This document shows, in pieces, positions 34,435-43,373 of a DNA stretch of 64,000 bases. The stretch comes from CAWAPS01 sp963783945 (GTDB taxonomy: Bacteria > Actinomycetota > Acidimicrobiia > Acidimicrobiales > Palsa-688). The DNA is taken from positions 186,001 to 250,000 of the forward strand of contig CAWAPS010000005.1 in NCBI GenBank assembly GCA_963783945.1, given 5' to 3'. Position 1 is the first letter of the stretch; each line of letters starts with the position of its first letter. The translations under genes were made by a program, and so were the position numbers. Under the pieces are notes generated by a model, which was not told where the DNA came from, did not search any database, and worked only from the letters and a program-made list of their open reading frames with translations.

Positions 34435-35643
34435 ATGGCGTTGCTAGGTCGGGAGTTCATCGCCGTCCCTGACGACAAGAAGTACCAGATCGTCTTCAAA
34501 TGGCCCGACGAGAACATCCGCAAGACCACCCGGGCCATAGTCAACGCCGACGAGATGGCGCTCTTCGTCAATACCGGCCACGTCATCGGCACGCTCGGCC
34601 CCGGCCGGCACCAGATCGACGCCGACGAGCTCCCCGGGCTGGGAATCGTCATCGACTGGGCGACCGGAGGCAACGCCTACAAGGCGGAGCTGTACTTCGT
34701 GGGCACCCGGGAGTACACCGGGAACCCCTTCGGCGGGCGCATCGACGATGTTCAGGACCCCCAGACCGGCATGATCGTCACCCTGCGTGTGTTCGGGGAT
34801 TATTCCATGCAGGTGAAAGACCCGGCTGCCCTGATCACCAACCTCGTCGGCACCGTCAACGTCGGCGACAACGACGCGGTGACCGGGTGGATGAGCGACC
34901 AGCTCCTCAAGGTCATGCGGACCCACATGACCGTCCAGATCGTTCGCAACGGGTGGCCCATCCTCGGGTTGTCGGCCTACACCCCCGATATCGAGAAAGA
35001 GGTGGTAGCCGCGGCCAACGAGCAGCTCGCCACCTATGGCATCTCGATCATCCGCATGGGAAATTTCGACATCAACCTCTCCGAACAGGACGAGACCCAG
35101 CTGAAGACCCTGGCCAAGGACACCGCCTACTCGCGCCTGGCCGGGAGCTTCCAGCAGTACGCGGCGGGAGAGATGGCCCTCGGCGCCGGCCAAGGAATGG
35201 CCCAGGGAGGGTCGGCGACGGGCGGTGCGTTCCTGGCCGCCGGTCTCGGCATGGGCGGCCAGGCTGCCGCCCCGGTTCAGCCCGGGCCCCCGCCACCTCC
35301 GGGGACCAACTTCGCCGGCGGCGGTCCGGGTTACGCCAGCCAGGCCCAGGCCGGTGCGGTCTGCTCCAACTGCCAGGCTTCCAATCAGGCGGGAGCCAAG
35401 TTCTGTGCGTCCTGCGGAACCTCGCTGGCCCCGCCGGCGGTGGTGTGCTCGAACTGCCAGGCCGAGAACCCCCAGGGCGCCAAGTTCTGTGCGTCGTGCG
35501 GCACATCGCTGGCTCCGGCGATGGCTCACTGCACCGCGTGCGGAGCGGAAGTGTCGCCCGGCGGACGGTTCTGCCCCTCATGCGGAACTCCGGTCGGAGG
35601 GGCCGAACCACCCGCGGCTCCGCCCGCTCCACCCGCTCAGTGA
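34435..35643 (+). CDS. SPFH-domain protein with C-terminal zinc ribbons
   Basis: Resembles the virion-core/YdfA-like branch of SPFH proteins. Residues 1-240 form the SPFH-like region (FKWPDENIRKTTRAIVN, DITLS-like QIVRNGWPILGLSAYTPDIEKEV). A Gly/Ala-rich segment follows, then three zinc ribbons, each with two CxxC knuckles: CSNCQASNQAGAKFCASCG, CSNCQAENPQGAKFCASCG and CTACGAEVSPGGRFCPSCG. 402 residues, ATG start with an AGGAGAG site. The stop overlaps the next gene by GTGA, so the two function together. No transmembrane helix is obvious. Confidence 0.85.
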   Translation: MALLGREFIAVPDDKKYQIVFKWPDENIRKTTRAIVNADEMALFVNTGHVIGTLGPGRHQIDADELPGLGIVIDWATGGNAYKAELYFVGTREYTGNPFGGRIDDVQDPQTGMIVTLRVFGDYSMQVKDPAALITNLVGTVNVGDNDAVTGWMSDQLLKVMRTHMTVQIVRNGWPILGLSAYTPDIEKEVVAAANEQLATYGISIIRMGNFDINLSEQDETQLKTLAKDTAYSRLAGSFQQYAAGEMALGAGQGMAQGGSATGGAFLAAGLGMGGQAAAPVQPGPPPPPGTNFAGGGPGYASQAQAGAVCSNCQASNQAGAKFCASCGTSLAPPAVVCSNCQAENPQGAKFCASCGTSLAPAMAHCTACGAEVSPGGRFCPSCGTPVGGAEPPAAPPAPPAQ

Positions 35644-36380
35644 ACGGATTCTTCCGCCGCGACGTCCCCCGCGGCATCGCCGGCGATGTCGGCGCACCGC
35701 CGTCCCCGATCGACGGTCACTGGGATCAATCCGACCGTCCGGCCATCGAATCGGTGCGGGGGGACGTTTTTCCCAACAGCCCCCCTCGGGTCGCCGAGCC
35801 CGATCCCGGCGACGAGGGTCTGGCGGTCATTGTGGCCGACGACCCGGCCTTTGACCGGGGCCGCTTCCTGGAGCAGGTACAGGCCACCTTTTTCGTGGTG
35901 GAGGGCGCGTGGACCCAGCGCCGGCCGGAAGCGAGCCGTCAGGTCATGGCCGACGGTCTGTGGCAGCAGCACCGGGTCCAGATCCAGGGCTACATCGACG
36001 GCCACCGCCGGAACGTGCTCGAAGGCCTGTCCGTGGCGTCTCTGACGGTCATCCTGGCCGAGAGCGACGCTACTTACAACACCATCACCGTGCGGATACT
36101 GGCCTGGTCGGCTGACTACGACGTCGACGACTCGAGCGGGAAGATCGTCCGGGGAAACAAGCGGGTGCAGCAGTGGACCGAGGACTGGACGTTTCAGCGG
36201 GCGGCCACAGCCAAGACCGTGGCCAGCGGCGGCACCCTTGCCTCACGCTGCCCCAACTGTGGCGCCCCGCTCGAGCTCGACATCACCGGCGTGTGCAAGT
36301 ACTGCAAAGCTCTGGTCAGTTCGGGCACTTATGACTGGGTCCTCACCCGCATAAGCGAGGTTCCGGCTGTCGATTATTGA
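35640..36380 (+). CDS. Tim44-like domain protein with zinc ribbon
   Basis: The 246-residue product has a central Tim44-like domain (FDRGRFLEQVQATFFVVEGAWTQRRPEASRQVM...LWQQHRVQIQGY) and a C-terminal zinc ribbon CPNCGAPLELDITGVCKYC. GTG 35640 overlaps the stop of the SPFH/zinc-ribbon gene, and both carry zinc knuckles, suggesting one membrane-associated complex. There is no signal peptide. The function is unknown. Confidence 0.8.
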   Translation: MNGFFRRDVPRGIAGDVGAPPSPIDGHWDQSDRPAIESVRGDVFPNSPPRVAEPDPGDEGLAVIVADDPAFDRGRFLEQVQATFFVVEGAWTQRRPEASRQVMADGLWQQHRVQIQGYIDGHRRNVLEGLSVASLTVILAESDATYNTITVRILAWSADYDVDDSSGKIVRGNKRVQQWTEDWTFQRAATAKTVASGGTLASRCPNCGAPLELDITGVCKYCKALVSSGTYDWVLTRISEVPAVDY

Positions 36381-36399
36381 CGGCGCCCGGCCGGCCCGC

Positions 36400-38280
36400 T
36401 CAGCGGTAATGGGCAGCTATGACCGAAGTGGAGGTCGGTCGGGACCCCGAGTCGGCGGCGGGTGGGGCGGGTGGGGAGCTTGCTGCGGCGGTCGGCGCAC
36501 GGTTCGTCGGGCTGACGGGCGTCGAGGCCGCCGGTGAGGCGGAGGCCGGGGGGGCTCCGGCTGGTCGCGCCGGGGGCAGGATGCCGGCCTGCACCAGTCG
36601 CTGGGGGATGAGCCAGGTCAGCATCTGGTTGTACACGGTCAGGATGGAGATGCCATACGAGAGGCTGGAGGCCCAGGTCCCGGCCAGGGCCATCCAGGTA
36701 ACGCAGCAACCACCGACGCCTACCGGGCCGATCAGTGGCGTGGGGACCTTCTTGGGCGAGGCGTACGCCTCGAGCAGCTCCATCTGGGCGCCCACGCCGG
36801 TCTGGGCGTTGGGGAAGTTCCAACCGTGGGCGCAGCTGTCGCACGCTCCGATGCCGGCGAAGTTGTTGTCCTTGGGCGTCAGCTGCCCGTATGAGGGAAA
36901 GGAAAAGTAGCCGGTCTCTATCACGGACTGGGCGAACGCCAGGTCGTCGCGTACCCCGGTAGCCCGGCCTGCGGCCTGGTAGTCCGCGGCCAGTTGCTGG
37001 ATGGTGACGGTGATGTGGGCCCGGTGCCTGGTGGTGGCGAACCAGGCGGCCAGCTCCGGGCCGTCGAGTACCGGGGGGCCAAGGATGGTGGGGGAGGGAG
37101 CTGGGGCGTTCCCGGACCCGCCGGTCGCCCCGCCGGCTGCCACCGTCGTCAGGGAGACGGTCGAGGGCGGACTGGTAGCCGGGCCCCCCGCCACCGTGAT
37201 CGTCGCGGGCCCGGTCGAGGCTGGCGCCGCGCCCGTGCCGGTCCCTGGGGTCTGCCCGGCGAGTACCGTGAGGTCGACGGTGGAAGCCAGCTTCGGAACG
37301 GTCGCGGCGGACATGACCAGCTGGAGGGTGTGGCGGGTCGCTTGCAGGCGGCCTTGGGCTCGAGCCAAGCCGGCCTGAGCCCCGGCGTAACCGGCCTGGG
37401 CCAGCTCCACCGCCTTCTTGTCGGCCGCCGCGATGCGCGTGGCGTTGTTGGCCTGGCTCCTGACTTCCTGGCCCACCAGGTTGAGCATCACGGACCCGTC
37501 GACCGCGTCGAGCCCGCCGAGGTCGCCGAGCGTCGTGGTGCCGCCGGTCGCGCTGCTGCCCGCGCTGGTAGCCGCTCCGCTCGGCGCTCCCCCGCCTGCC
37601 TCGCCGGCGACCGCCTGCTCCCCGCCAATCTCGGGTCCCGTGCCCGTGAAGTAGGTGACGCCTATATATGCGGCGATAGCCAGGCTGCGCAGGCGGGCGT
37701 CGGCCTCCGCCGAGCTGGTGATGGCGTGGGCCTGGACCTGGCGTCTGGCCGCCAGGACTCCGGCCGCCGCGCCGAGCCGGGCGTTGGCCCGGGCCACCTG
37801 CTGCTGGCTGGCGGTTACCGCGGCCTCCGCCGGCTTGTAGGCGCTGATGGCGCCGAGCTGGGCCAGGCTGTCATGGACCGCGGCCAGAATGGGGCCCGGA
37901 TTAGGCGGGGGTGGGGGAGGGGACGGTTTGTTCTTGCCCTTCCCGCCGCTCTTCGCCGGTTTGGGGACGGTCGTCGCCGGTCCGCCGACGGGCACGGACG
38001 GGACACCAGCCCGCTTCGGGACGGTGGTTGTGGTGGTCGTTGTGGTGGTCGTGGTGGTGGACGTGGTGGACGTGGTCGAGGTGGTGGAGGTGGAGGACGT
38101 CGTGGTGGTCGGCCGGTGGGGCACCGTGGTAGTCGTGGTGCTGCGGACCGGCTTGGTAGTGCTGGTTGTCGTCGCTGCACTCCCGGCCCACGCCGGCTGT
38201 AGTCCCAGGAGGGAACCGCACAGCGCGACCGCGCCTACGAGCGCGGCCGCTCGGCGACCGGGTGGCAAGTACATCCTCAC
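36400..38280 (-). CDS. Secreted glucosaminidase-like (GH73-type) protein with poly-Thr linker
   Basis: Probable cell-wall hydrolase. The 626 residues begin with a signal peptide (AAALVGAVALCGSLLGLQPAWA), followed by a Thr/Ser linker with runs of TTTT and STTS at residues about 37-86, a Pro-rich stretch and a helical region (residues about 130-320). The hydrolase core near 440-530 reads DDLAFAQSVIETGYFSFPSYGQL, DNNFAGIGACDSC and GVGAQMELLEAYA, with Glu in VIETG as the likely catalytic acid. The Thr linkers are common in Acidimicrobiia. The tail is Pro/Ala/Ser-rich. Confidence 0.82.
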   Translation of the reverse strand: MRMYLPPGRRAAALVGAVALCGSLLGLQPAWAGSAATTTSTTKPVRSTTTTTVPHRPTTTTSSTSTTSTTSTTSTTTTTTTTTTTTVPKRAGVPSVPVGGPATTVPKPAKSGGKGKNKPSPPPPPPNPGPILAAVHDSLAQLGAISAYKPAEAAVTASQQQVARANARLGAAAGVLAARRQVQAHAITSSAEADARLRSLAIAAYIGVTYFTGTGPEIGGEQAVAGEAGGGAPSGAATSAGSSATGGTTTLGDLGGLDAVDGSVMLNLVGQEVRSQANNATRIAAADKKAVELAQAGYAGAQAGLARAQGRLQATRHTLQLVMSAATVPKLASTVDLTVLAGQTPGTGTGAAPASTGPATITVAGGPATSPPSTVSLTTVAAGGATGGSGNAPAPSPTILGPPVLDGPELAAWFATTRHRAHITVTIQQLAADYQAAGRATGVRDDLAFAQSVIETGYFSFPSYGQLTPKDNNFAGIGACDSCAHGWNFPNAQTGVGAQMELLEAYASPKKVPTPLIGPVGVGGCCVTWMALAGTWASSLSYGISILTVYNQMLTWLIPQRLVQAGILPPARPAGAPPASASPAASTPVSPTNRAPTAAASSPPAPPAADSGSRPTSTSVIAAHYR

Positions 38281-38343
38281 GCTCTCGCATCCCGGCAGTA
38301 GTCCCAGGAACCCTTCCGCACCCCGCCGGCTGGTCCGAAGCTA

Positions 38344-39039
38344 TCAGAGATGCAAACCGCACTCCGTCTTGTCGAGCCCAGCCCAGCGCCCGGACCGGGG
38401 GTCCTCCCCGTCGTCGACCTTCCGGGTGCAGGGACGGCACCCGATCGACGGGTACCCCTGGCTCAGCAGGGGGTTGACCGGGACGTCATGGTCGGCGATG
38501 TAACCCTCCACATCCAGGTTGGTCCACGAGGCGATGGGATTGACCTTCACCAGCCCACGCAGGTCCCGGGCCACGATGGGTGCGGTAGCCCGGGTCGCCG
38601 CCTCGAATCGGCGCAGGCCGCTCATCCAGGCCATCTTGCCCACCAGGGCCCGGTCGAGCTGAGCCACCTTGGCCGTCGAGCAGCAGTTGACCGGATCGGC
38701 CTTCCACAGGTCAACCGGCTGGGGCGACACGGTGAGCACCCGGAGGTTGAGCCCGTAGTGGCGCCGGACCCGCTCGACGGTCTCGAGGGTCTCGGGGAAG
38801 TGGTAGGTCGTGTCGATGAACACCACTTCGATCGACGGCTCGACGTGGACCGCCAGGTCGATGAGGACGGCGTCGGTCATGGAGGCGGCCAGGCACATGA
38901 ACGGGTGGAACTGTTCGATCGCCCACTCGATCACGGTCTCGGCCGGCGCCGTTTCGAACTGGCGGTTCAGCTCCGCCAGCTCGGCGTCGCTGAACTCGGG
39001 GGCGTGTACGTGGGAACCGGTACCGAGTAGGGCGGTCAT
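38344..39039 (-). CDS. cysH: Adenylyl-sulfate (APS) reductase
   Basis: Reduces activated sulfate to sulfite in sulfate assimilation. The 231 residues hold two cysteine pairs, CC in NCCSTAKV and CxxC in GCRPCTRKV, which bind the 4Fe-4S cluster that separates APS reductases from PAPS reductases, and the catalytic cysteine in the C-terminal ECGLHL. It is 45 bases downstream of sir in the same direction, so sulfate is reduced to sulfide by the products of one operon. Confidence 0.94.
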   Translation of the reverse strand: MTALLGTGSHVHAPEFSDAELAELNRQFETAPAETVIEWAIEQFHPFMCLAASMTDAVLIDLAVHVEPSIEVVFIDTTYHFPETLETVERVRRHYGLNLRVLTVSPQPVDLWKADPVNCCSTAKVAQLDRALVGKMAWMSGLRRFEAATRATAPIVARDLRGLVKVNPIASWTNLDVEGYIADHDVPVNPLLSQGYPSIGCRPCTRKVDDGEDPRSGRWAGLDKTECGLHL

Positions 39040-39084
39040 CGTCGGAGCCTCGCTTCTAGCGTCTCGTGTCCAGTGCGATCCCGA

Positions 39085-40872
39085 TCAACCGGCGGCGCAT
39101 TCGCCCGGGCCGACCTCGGCCACGTACGGCCCGGTCTCGTCGAAGTCCACGTAATAATCCGGCCGCTCCTCGGGTGTCGGCCAGTTGTCAAGGTCCTTGA
39201 GCTCGGCGGCCAGAACCTTGGCCCCCCCGGCCCGGTCGAGCCATTCGCCGAACGCCTCGCCGGCCGAACGCTCATCGGCGAACCGGCCCACCAGGCGGAC
39301 CGTGGCCTCCGCCGCCGCCTTGGCCGGCAGGCGCAGGGCACGGTGGCCGAACTCGACCTCCGCTTTGCCGACCCGACCGCCGAGCAGCAGCTGGTAGCCG
39401 GGTGCCGGGACACCGTGGGCCCGCCGTTCGGCCCCGTTGAACCCGATGTCGGAGATGTGGTGCTGGCCGCAGCTGTTGGTGCAGCCGGAGATGTTGATGC
39501 GTACCCCGCCGACGTCCGCCAGACCGGACTCCTCGAGCGCCCGCCCGATGTCGGCGGCCAGTCCCCGGCTCTGGGTCACGGCCAGGTTGCATGTGTCGGC
39601 GCCCGGGCAGGCGACCACGTCGCGGGCCAGCTCGGCACCCGGTTCGGCCATACCCGCCTCTTCGAGGCGGTGGTACAGCTCGGGCAGCTGCTCGGCCGAC
39701 AGGCCGCGCAGGGCGAAGTTTTGACGGTTGGTCACCCGGACGTCGACGCCGAAGTCCCGGACGATGCCGGCCAGGCTTCGGAACTGGTCGCTGGTGATGT
39801 CACCGAGTCGGGCGTAGGCGATGGCCGACACCGTCCCTTTGGCCACCCCGACGATGACGTTGCTCGACTTCCAGCGGGCGTAAGGCTCCTGCTTGGAGTT
39901 GACGCGGAGCGTGACCGGGGTGCCCACCGGGGTGGGATCGAGCGTGGCCGACACCCCCGCCGGGGCGTCACCGAGCTCCTCGACGATGGAGGGAATGCCA
40001 CCCGGCCAACTCGACGAGGCGACCAGCAACTGCCGCTCCCGCAGGATCCGCCGGCGCAGCTCGTCGATACCCAGCTCGTCCACCACCCACTTGAGCCGGG
40101 CCCGCAGCTTGTTGTAGCGGTTGCCGAAGTGGTCGAAGGTCCGCAGGACGGCCTCGATGGTGGGCATCAGATCTTCCCTCGCGGTGAACTCCTCGAGGGC
40201 CTGGGCGGGGTGGGGGTTGGCTCCGAGCCCGCCGGCCACGAACACCCGGAAGCCCGGCTCGAGGGTGCCGTCGGGGCGGGGGCGAGCTACCGCGATGACG
40301 CCCACGTCGTTGAACATGGCTTGACCGCAGTCGGTGACGCACCCCGAGAAGTTGATCTTGAACTTGCGGGGCAGACGCTGGGCGTAGGGGTGGTGCAAGA
40401 AGTGCTGGAAGGTGGCTTCCGCCCATGGGCTGATGTCGAGCACCTCGAAGGGGCAGGCCCCAGCCAGGTGGCAGCCCGTCACGTTGCGCACGGTGTCCCC
40501 GCAGGCCTCTCGTGTCGTCAGGCCCACGCTGGCGAAGTCCCTGAGCAGGTCGGGAACCCGCTCGAGCTGGACAAAGTGGAACTGGACGTTCTGACGGGTG
40601 GTGAGGTGGGCCCACCCGCGGCTGTAGTGGTCGGCGATGAAGCCCAGCATCTCGAGCTGCTCCGGTGTCACGTGGCCGTACGGGAGCTTCACCCGCACCA
40701 TCTGGTTGTGACCGCCCTGGCGTTGGCCGTAGATGCCGTTGTTGAGCCGGAACACCCGGAAGGCGTCCTCGTCCACCCGGCCGGCCAGATGGTCGGCGAG
40801 CAGTCGCTCGAATTTCTCGATGTCGGCCGCGAGCTCCGCCGCGAGCGCAGGGTCGATGGCGCTGGTCTGCAC
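39085..40872 (-). CDS. sir: Assimilatory sulfite reductase (ferredoxin type)
   Basis: Six-electron reduction of sulfite to sulfide by sirohaem and 4Fe-4S. The start is GTG 40872 (MQTSAIDPALAAELAADIEKF), giving 595 residues; the open frame upstream to 41100 is antisense to the DAHP synthase gene. Motifs are HLTTRQNVQFHFVQL, TGCHLAGACPFEVLD, and cluster cysteines in ACPGADTCNLAVT and SGCTNSCGQHH. The final residues are acidic. A perfect inverted repeat directly upstream (40887-40911) is a likely operator. Assignment as sulfite rather than nitrite reductase comes from the cysH linkage. Confidence 0.93.
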   Translation of the reverse strand: MQTSAIDPALAAELAADIEKFERLLADHLAGRVDEDAFRVFRLNNGIYGQRQGGHNQMVRVKLPYGHVTPEQLEMLGFIADHYSRGWAHLTTRQNVQFHFVQLERVPDLLRDFASVGLTTREACGDTVRNVTGCHLAGACPFEVLDISPWAEATFQHFLHHPYAQRLPRKFKINFSGCVTDCGQAMFNDVGVIAVARPRPDGTLEPGFRVFVAGGLGANPHPAQALEEFTAREDLMPTIEAVLRTFDHFGNRYNKLRARLKWVVDELGIDELRRRILRERQLLVASSSWPGGIPSIVEELGDAPAGVSATLDPTPVGTPVTLRVNSKQEPYARWKSSNVIVGVAKGTVSAIAYARLGDITSDQFRSLAGIVRDFGVDVRVTNRQNFALRGLSAEQLPELYHRLEEAGMAEPGAELARDVVACPGADTCNLAVTQSRGLAADIGRALEESGLADVGGVRINISGCTNSCGQHHISDIGFNGAERRAHGVPAPGYQLLLGGRVGKAEVEFGHRALRLPAKAAAEATVRLVGRFADERSAGEAFGEWLDRAGGAKVLAAELKDLDNWPTPEERPDYYVDFDETGPYVAEVGPGECAAG

Positions 40873-40886
40873 GCCTCCAGTCAACC

Positions 40887-40911
40887 AAAGTTGACTGTGG
40901 TTATCAACTTT
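40887..40911 (-). promoter_or_regulatory. Inverted-repeat operator candidate upstream of sir
   Basis: AAAGTTGA (40887-40894) and TCAACTTT (40904-40911) are exact reverse complements, nine bases apart, starting 15 bases upstream of the sir GTG. The AT-rich patch stands out in a G+C-rich genome. The size suits a dimeric winged-helix regulator such as an Rrf2/CymR-type protein. Confidence 0.6.
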
Positions 40912-40975
40912 TGAGGCTTTTAAAATTCGAAGGCCGTACTGGAGGGCCGCCTGCCCGCGAAGCCCCCCTCTGCGC

Positions 40976-42315
40976 TCACCTGCGCAGCAGGTCGGCCACC
41001 TGGAACGCCAGATCGAGCGACTGGCCGCCGTTGAGGCGGGGGTCGCAGGTCGTGGTGTAGCGCAACTCGAGGTGGTTCTCGAGCACCTCGTCGGTGCCAC
41101 CCAGGCACTCGGTGACGTTGTCGCCCGTCAACTCCACGTGCACCCCCCCCGGCCACACATCCTCCGCCCGGCACACTCCGAAGAACTCCCGGATCTCGGC
41201 CAGCACATGATCGAAGTGGCGGGTCTTGCGCCCACCCGTCCCGACGAACGTGTTGCCGTGCATGGGGTCGCACGCCCACACCACCGGGTGGCCGGCGCGC
41301 CGTACCGCCCGCAACAGCGGGGGGAGCGCGGCGTCCACCCGCCCCGCTCCGAGGCGGGTGATGAGCGTCAGCCGGCCGGGCTGGCGGTCCGGGTCCAGCC
41401 TGGCGCACAGGGCCACCACCTCGTCCGCGGTGGCCGACGGCCCGATCTTGGCCCCCACCGGGTTGGACAGTCCCGACAAGAACTCGAGGTGGGCTCCGCC
41501 CGGCCGGCGGGTGCGCTCTCCGACCCACACGAGATGGGCCGAGGTGTCGTACCAGTCCCCGGTGAGCGAGTCCCGCCTGGTCATGGCCTCCTCGAAGCCC
41601 AGGATGAGAGCCTCGTGACTGGTCCAGAAGTCCACCTGGTGCAGCGCGCTGCCACCGAGGTTCACCCCGCACGCCCGCATGAATCGCAAGGCCCGGTCGA
41701 TCTCGCCGGCCAGGGCGTCGTAGTGGCGGCCGCCCGGGCTGTCAGCGACGAACTGCTGGTTCCAGGTGTGCACCTCAGACAGGTCGGCGAAACCTCCCTT
41801 GGTGAACGCCCGCAGCAGATTGAGGGTCGATGCGGACTGGTGGTACGCGGTGAGCATGCGGGTGGGGTCGGGGATGCGTGCCGCCAGGGTCGGGGCGTCG
41901 TCGTTGACGACGTGGCCCCGGAAGCTCGGCAGGATCTGGCCGTCGACGACCTCGGTCGGCGAGCTGCGCGGCTTGGCGAACTGGCCGGCGATCCGGCCCA
42001 GCTTGACCACAGGGACACCCGCTCCGTACGTCAGCACCACCGCCATCTGCAGGATGACCTTGAGCTTGTCCCTGATGCTGTCGGCGGTGAAATCGTGGAA
42101 GGACTCGGCGCAGTCCCCTGCCTGGAGCAGGAAGGCCTCGCCGGCCGCCACGTCCGCCAAGGAGGCCTTGAGGCTTCTGGCCTCGCCTGCGAACACCAGG
42201 GGGGGAGGCTGGAAAGGGCCTTGTGCACCTGCTCGAGGGCATGGCCGTCCGGCCATTCCGGCTGCTGGTCGGCCGGCAGGGCTCGCCACGATCCGGGTGT
42301 CCACGACGCCTGCAT
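40976..42315 (-). CDS. aroG: Class II DAHP synthase, one frame break in a C run
   Basis: First step of the shikimate pathway: PEP + erythrose 4-phosphate gives DAHP. The ATG at 42315 starts QASWTPGSWRALPADQQPEWPD; homology then changes frame at a seven-base homopolymer (42199-42205), where an eighth base would restore LSSLPPLVFAGEARSL. The rest is intact: LLQAGDCAESF, KLGRIAGQFAKPRSSP, GRHYDALAGEIDRAL, SHEALILGFEEAMTR, HLVWVGERTR, CDPMHGNT, CDPRLNGGQSLDLAF. Joined length is about 446 residues, as for mycobacterial AroG. Confidence 0.92.
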
Positions 42316-42395
42316 GCCTATCAGCGTGGCGGAAAGTCCGCCCCGGGGCAAAGCGATTGGCCCTGCCCGCCGCCGGAGGGACACGATGGGCGACC

Positions 42396-42992
42396 GTGGG
42401 CGAACGGATCGGGATATTCGGAGGCACGTTCGACCCCATCCACGTCGGCCATCTGGTGGCGGCGGTCAACGCCCGCGACGCTCTGCGCCTCGACCGCGTC
42501 ATCATGATGGTGGCGAACGTGCCCTGGCAGAAGGCCGGCCAGCGAGCGGTCAGCTCGGCCGAGGATCGGCTGGCTCTCGTGGAAGCGTCGGTGGGCGGGG
42601 TCCCGGGGCTGGAGGCCGGCCGGGCCGAGATCGACCGGGGCGGGGACTCGTACACCGCCGACACGGTGGCCGAGATGCATGGCACCCGGCCCGACGACGA
42701 CCTGTTCCTCATCGTCGGCTGGGATGTGGCCGGCGAGCTGACCACTTGGGAGCGCTACGACGAGATTCAGCGGCTGGCCACCCTGGTCGTGGTCAACCGG
42801 CCCGGTTCCGGCCGGCCGGCCGCCCTCGAGCAAGCGGGATGGCGGGTGGCCGAGGTCACTGTTCCCAACCTCGAGATATCGAGCACGGACCTGCGGGCCC
42901 GGGCCGCCGAGGGCCGTCCGCTCGATTATCTGATCCCGGAGGCGGGCGTCCGCAGCATCATGTCCCGCGGAATGTACTCTGAACGTGGATGA
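42396..42992 (+). CDS. nadD: Nicotinate-nucleotide adenylyltransferase
   Basis: Makes nicotinate adenine dinucleotide in NAD synthesis. From GTG 42396 the 198-residue product begins MGERIGIFGGTFDPIHVGHL, containing the nucleotidyltransferase HxGH motif; ISSTDLRAR near the end is the second signature. The longer frame upstream (from 41766) is antisense to aroG. It overlaps the next gene by ATGA and is followed by rsfS, the usual actinobacterial neighbours. Confidence 0.95.
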   Translation: MGERIGIFGGTFDPIHVGHLVAAVNARDALRLDRVIMMVANVPWQKAGQRAVSSAEDRLALVEASVGGVPGLEAGRAEIDRGGDSYTADTVAEMHGTRPDDDLFLIVGWDVAGELTTWERYDEIQRLATLVVVNRPGSGRPAALEQAGWRVAEVTVPNLEISSTDLRARAAEGRPLDYLIPEAGVRSIMSRGMYSERG

Positions 42993-43351
42993 CGACGGCC
43001 CGCTCGGCCCCCAAGACGGCGCACGCGCCTTCGTTGGGCTTCGTTTCGTCCTCTGCCGGAAGCGAGCCGGGGGACCGGCTGAAGCGGCTGCGCCGAAGGC
43101 GGCGCCTGCTGCGGGAGGAATTGCTCGTCGTGCTGTTCCTTCTGCTGGCGCTGGCCGCCACCGTGGCAGTTCTGGCCAACCAGTGGCTGGAAAGCGGTTC
43201 CTCGAGCGGATCGAGCGGGTCGCCGGGACTCGGCCAGACCGGGTTGACCGCCTCGGGGCGGCACGCCCCTTCGTCATTTCGCACTGTTGTCTCGTACACC
43301 CGTATGTCTGTCTCGTACACCCCTATATCGAACCTCGGAGGTTCTCTGTGA
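42989..43351 (+). CDS. Small single-helix membrane protein between nadD and rsfS
   Basis: Unknown function. The 120 residues have an Arg-rich N-terminal part (RLKRLRRRRRLLREE), one transmembrane helix around 46-66 (LLVVLFLLLALAATVAVLA) and a Ser/Gly-rich external or periplasmic tail. ATG 42989 overlaps the nadD stop. In many actinobacteria this slot holds a larger LytR-type gene; only this small protein is seen here. The last 30 residues are encoded by DNA with a 14-bp direct repeat. Confidence 0.65.
   Translation: MTTARSAPKTAHAPSLGFVSSSAGSEPGDRLKRLRRRRRLLREELLVVLFLLLALAATVAVLANQWLESGSSSGSSGSPGLGQTGLTASGRHAPSSFRTVVSYTRMSVSYTPISNLGGSL
43288..43322. repeat. 14-bp direct repeat 21 bases apart
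   Basis: TGTCTCGTACACCC occurs at 43288-43301 and 43309-43322, a spacing of two helical turns. It lies in the last codons of the small membrane protein gene and 52 bases before rsfS. It could be a tandem regulator site or chance coding repetition (VSYT twice). Confidence 0.6.
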
Positions 43352-43373
43352 CCCTTTTGGCAGGCCGGCGCCG

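Noticed and set aside
38017..38130. Repetitive stretch that could be mistaken for a CRISPR array or tandem repeat locus
   Set aside because: It encodes the poly-Thr/Ser linker of the secreted hydrolase; no repeat-spacer pattern or cas genes.
39073..40914. 613-residue plus-strand frame opposite sir
   Set aside because: Antisense shadow of the sulfite reductase, which has full family motifs.
41072..42982. 636-residue plus-strand frame opposite aroG
   Set aside because: Shadow of DAHP synthase; composition is Gly/Arg/Pro/His-rich with no domain.
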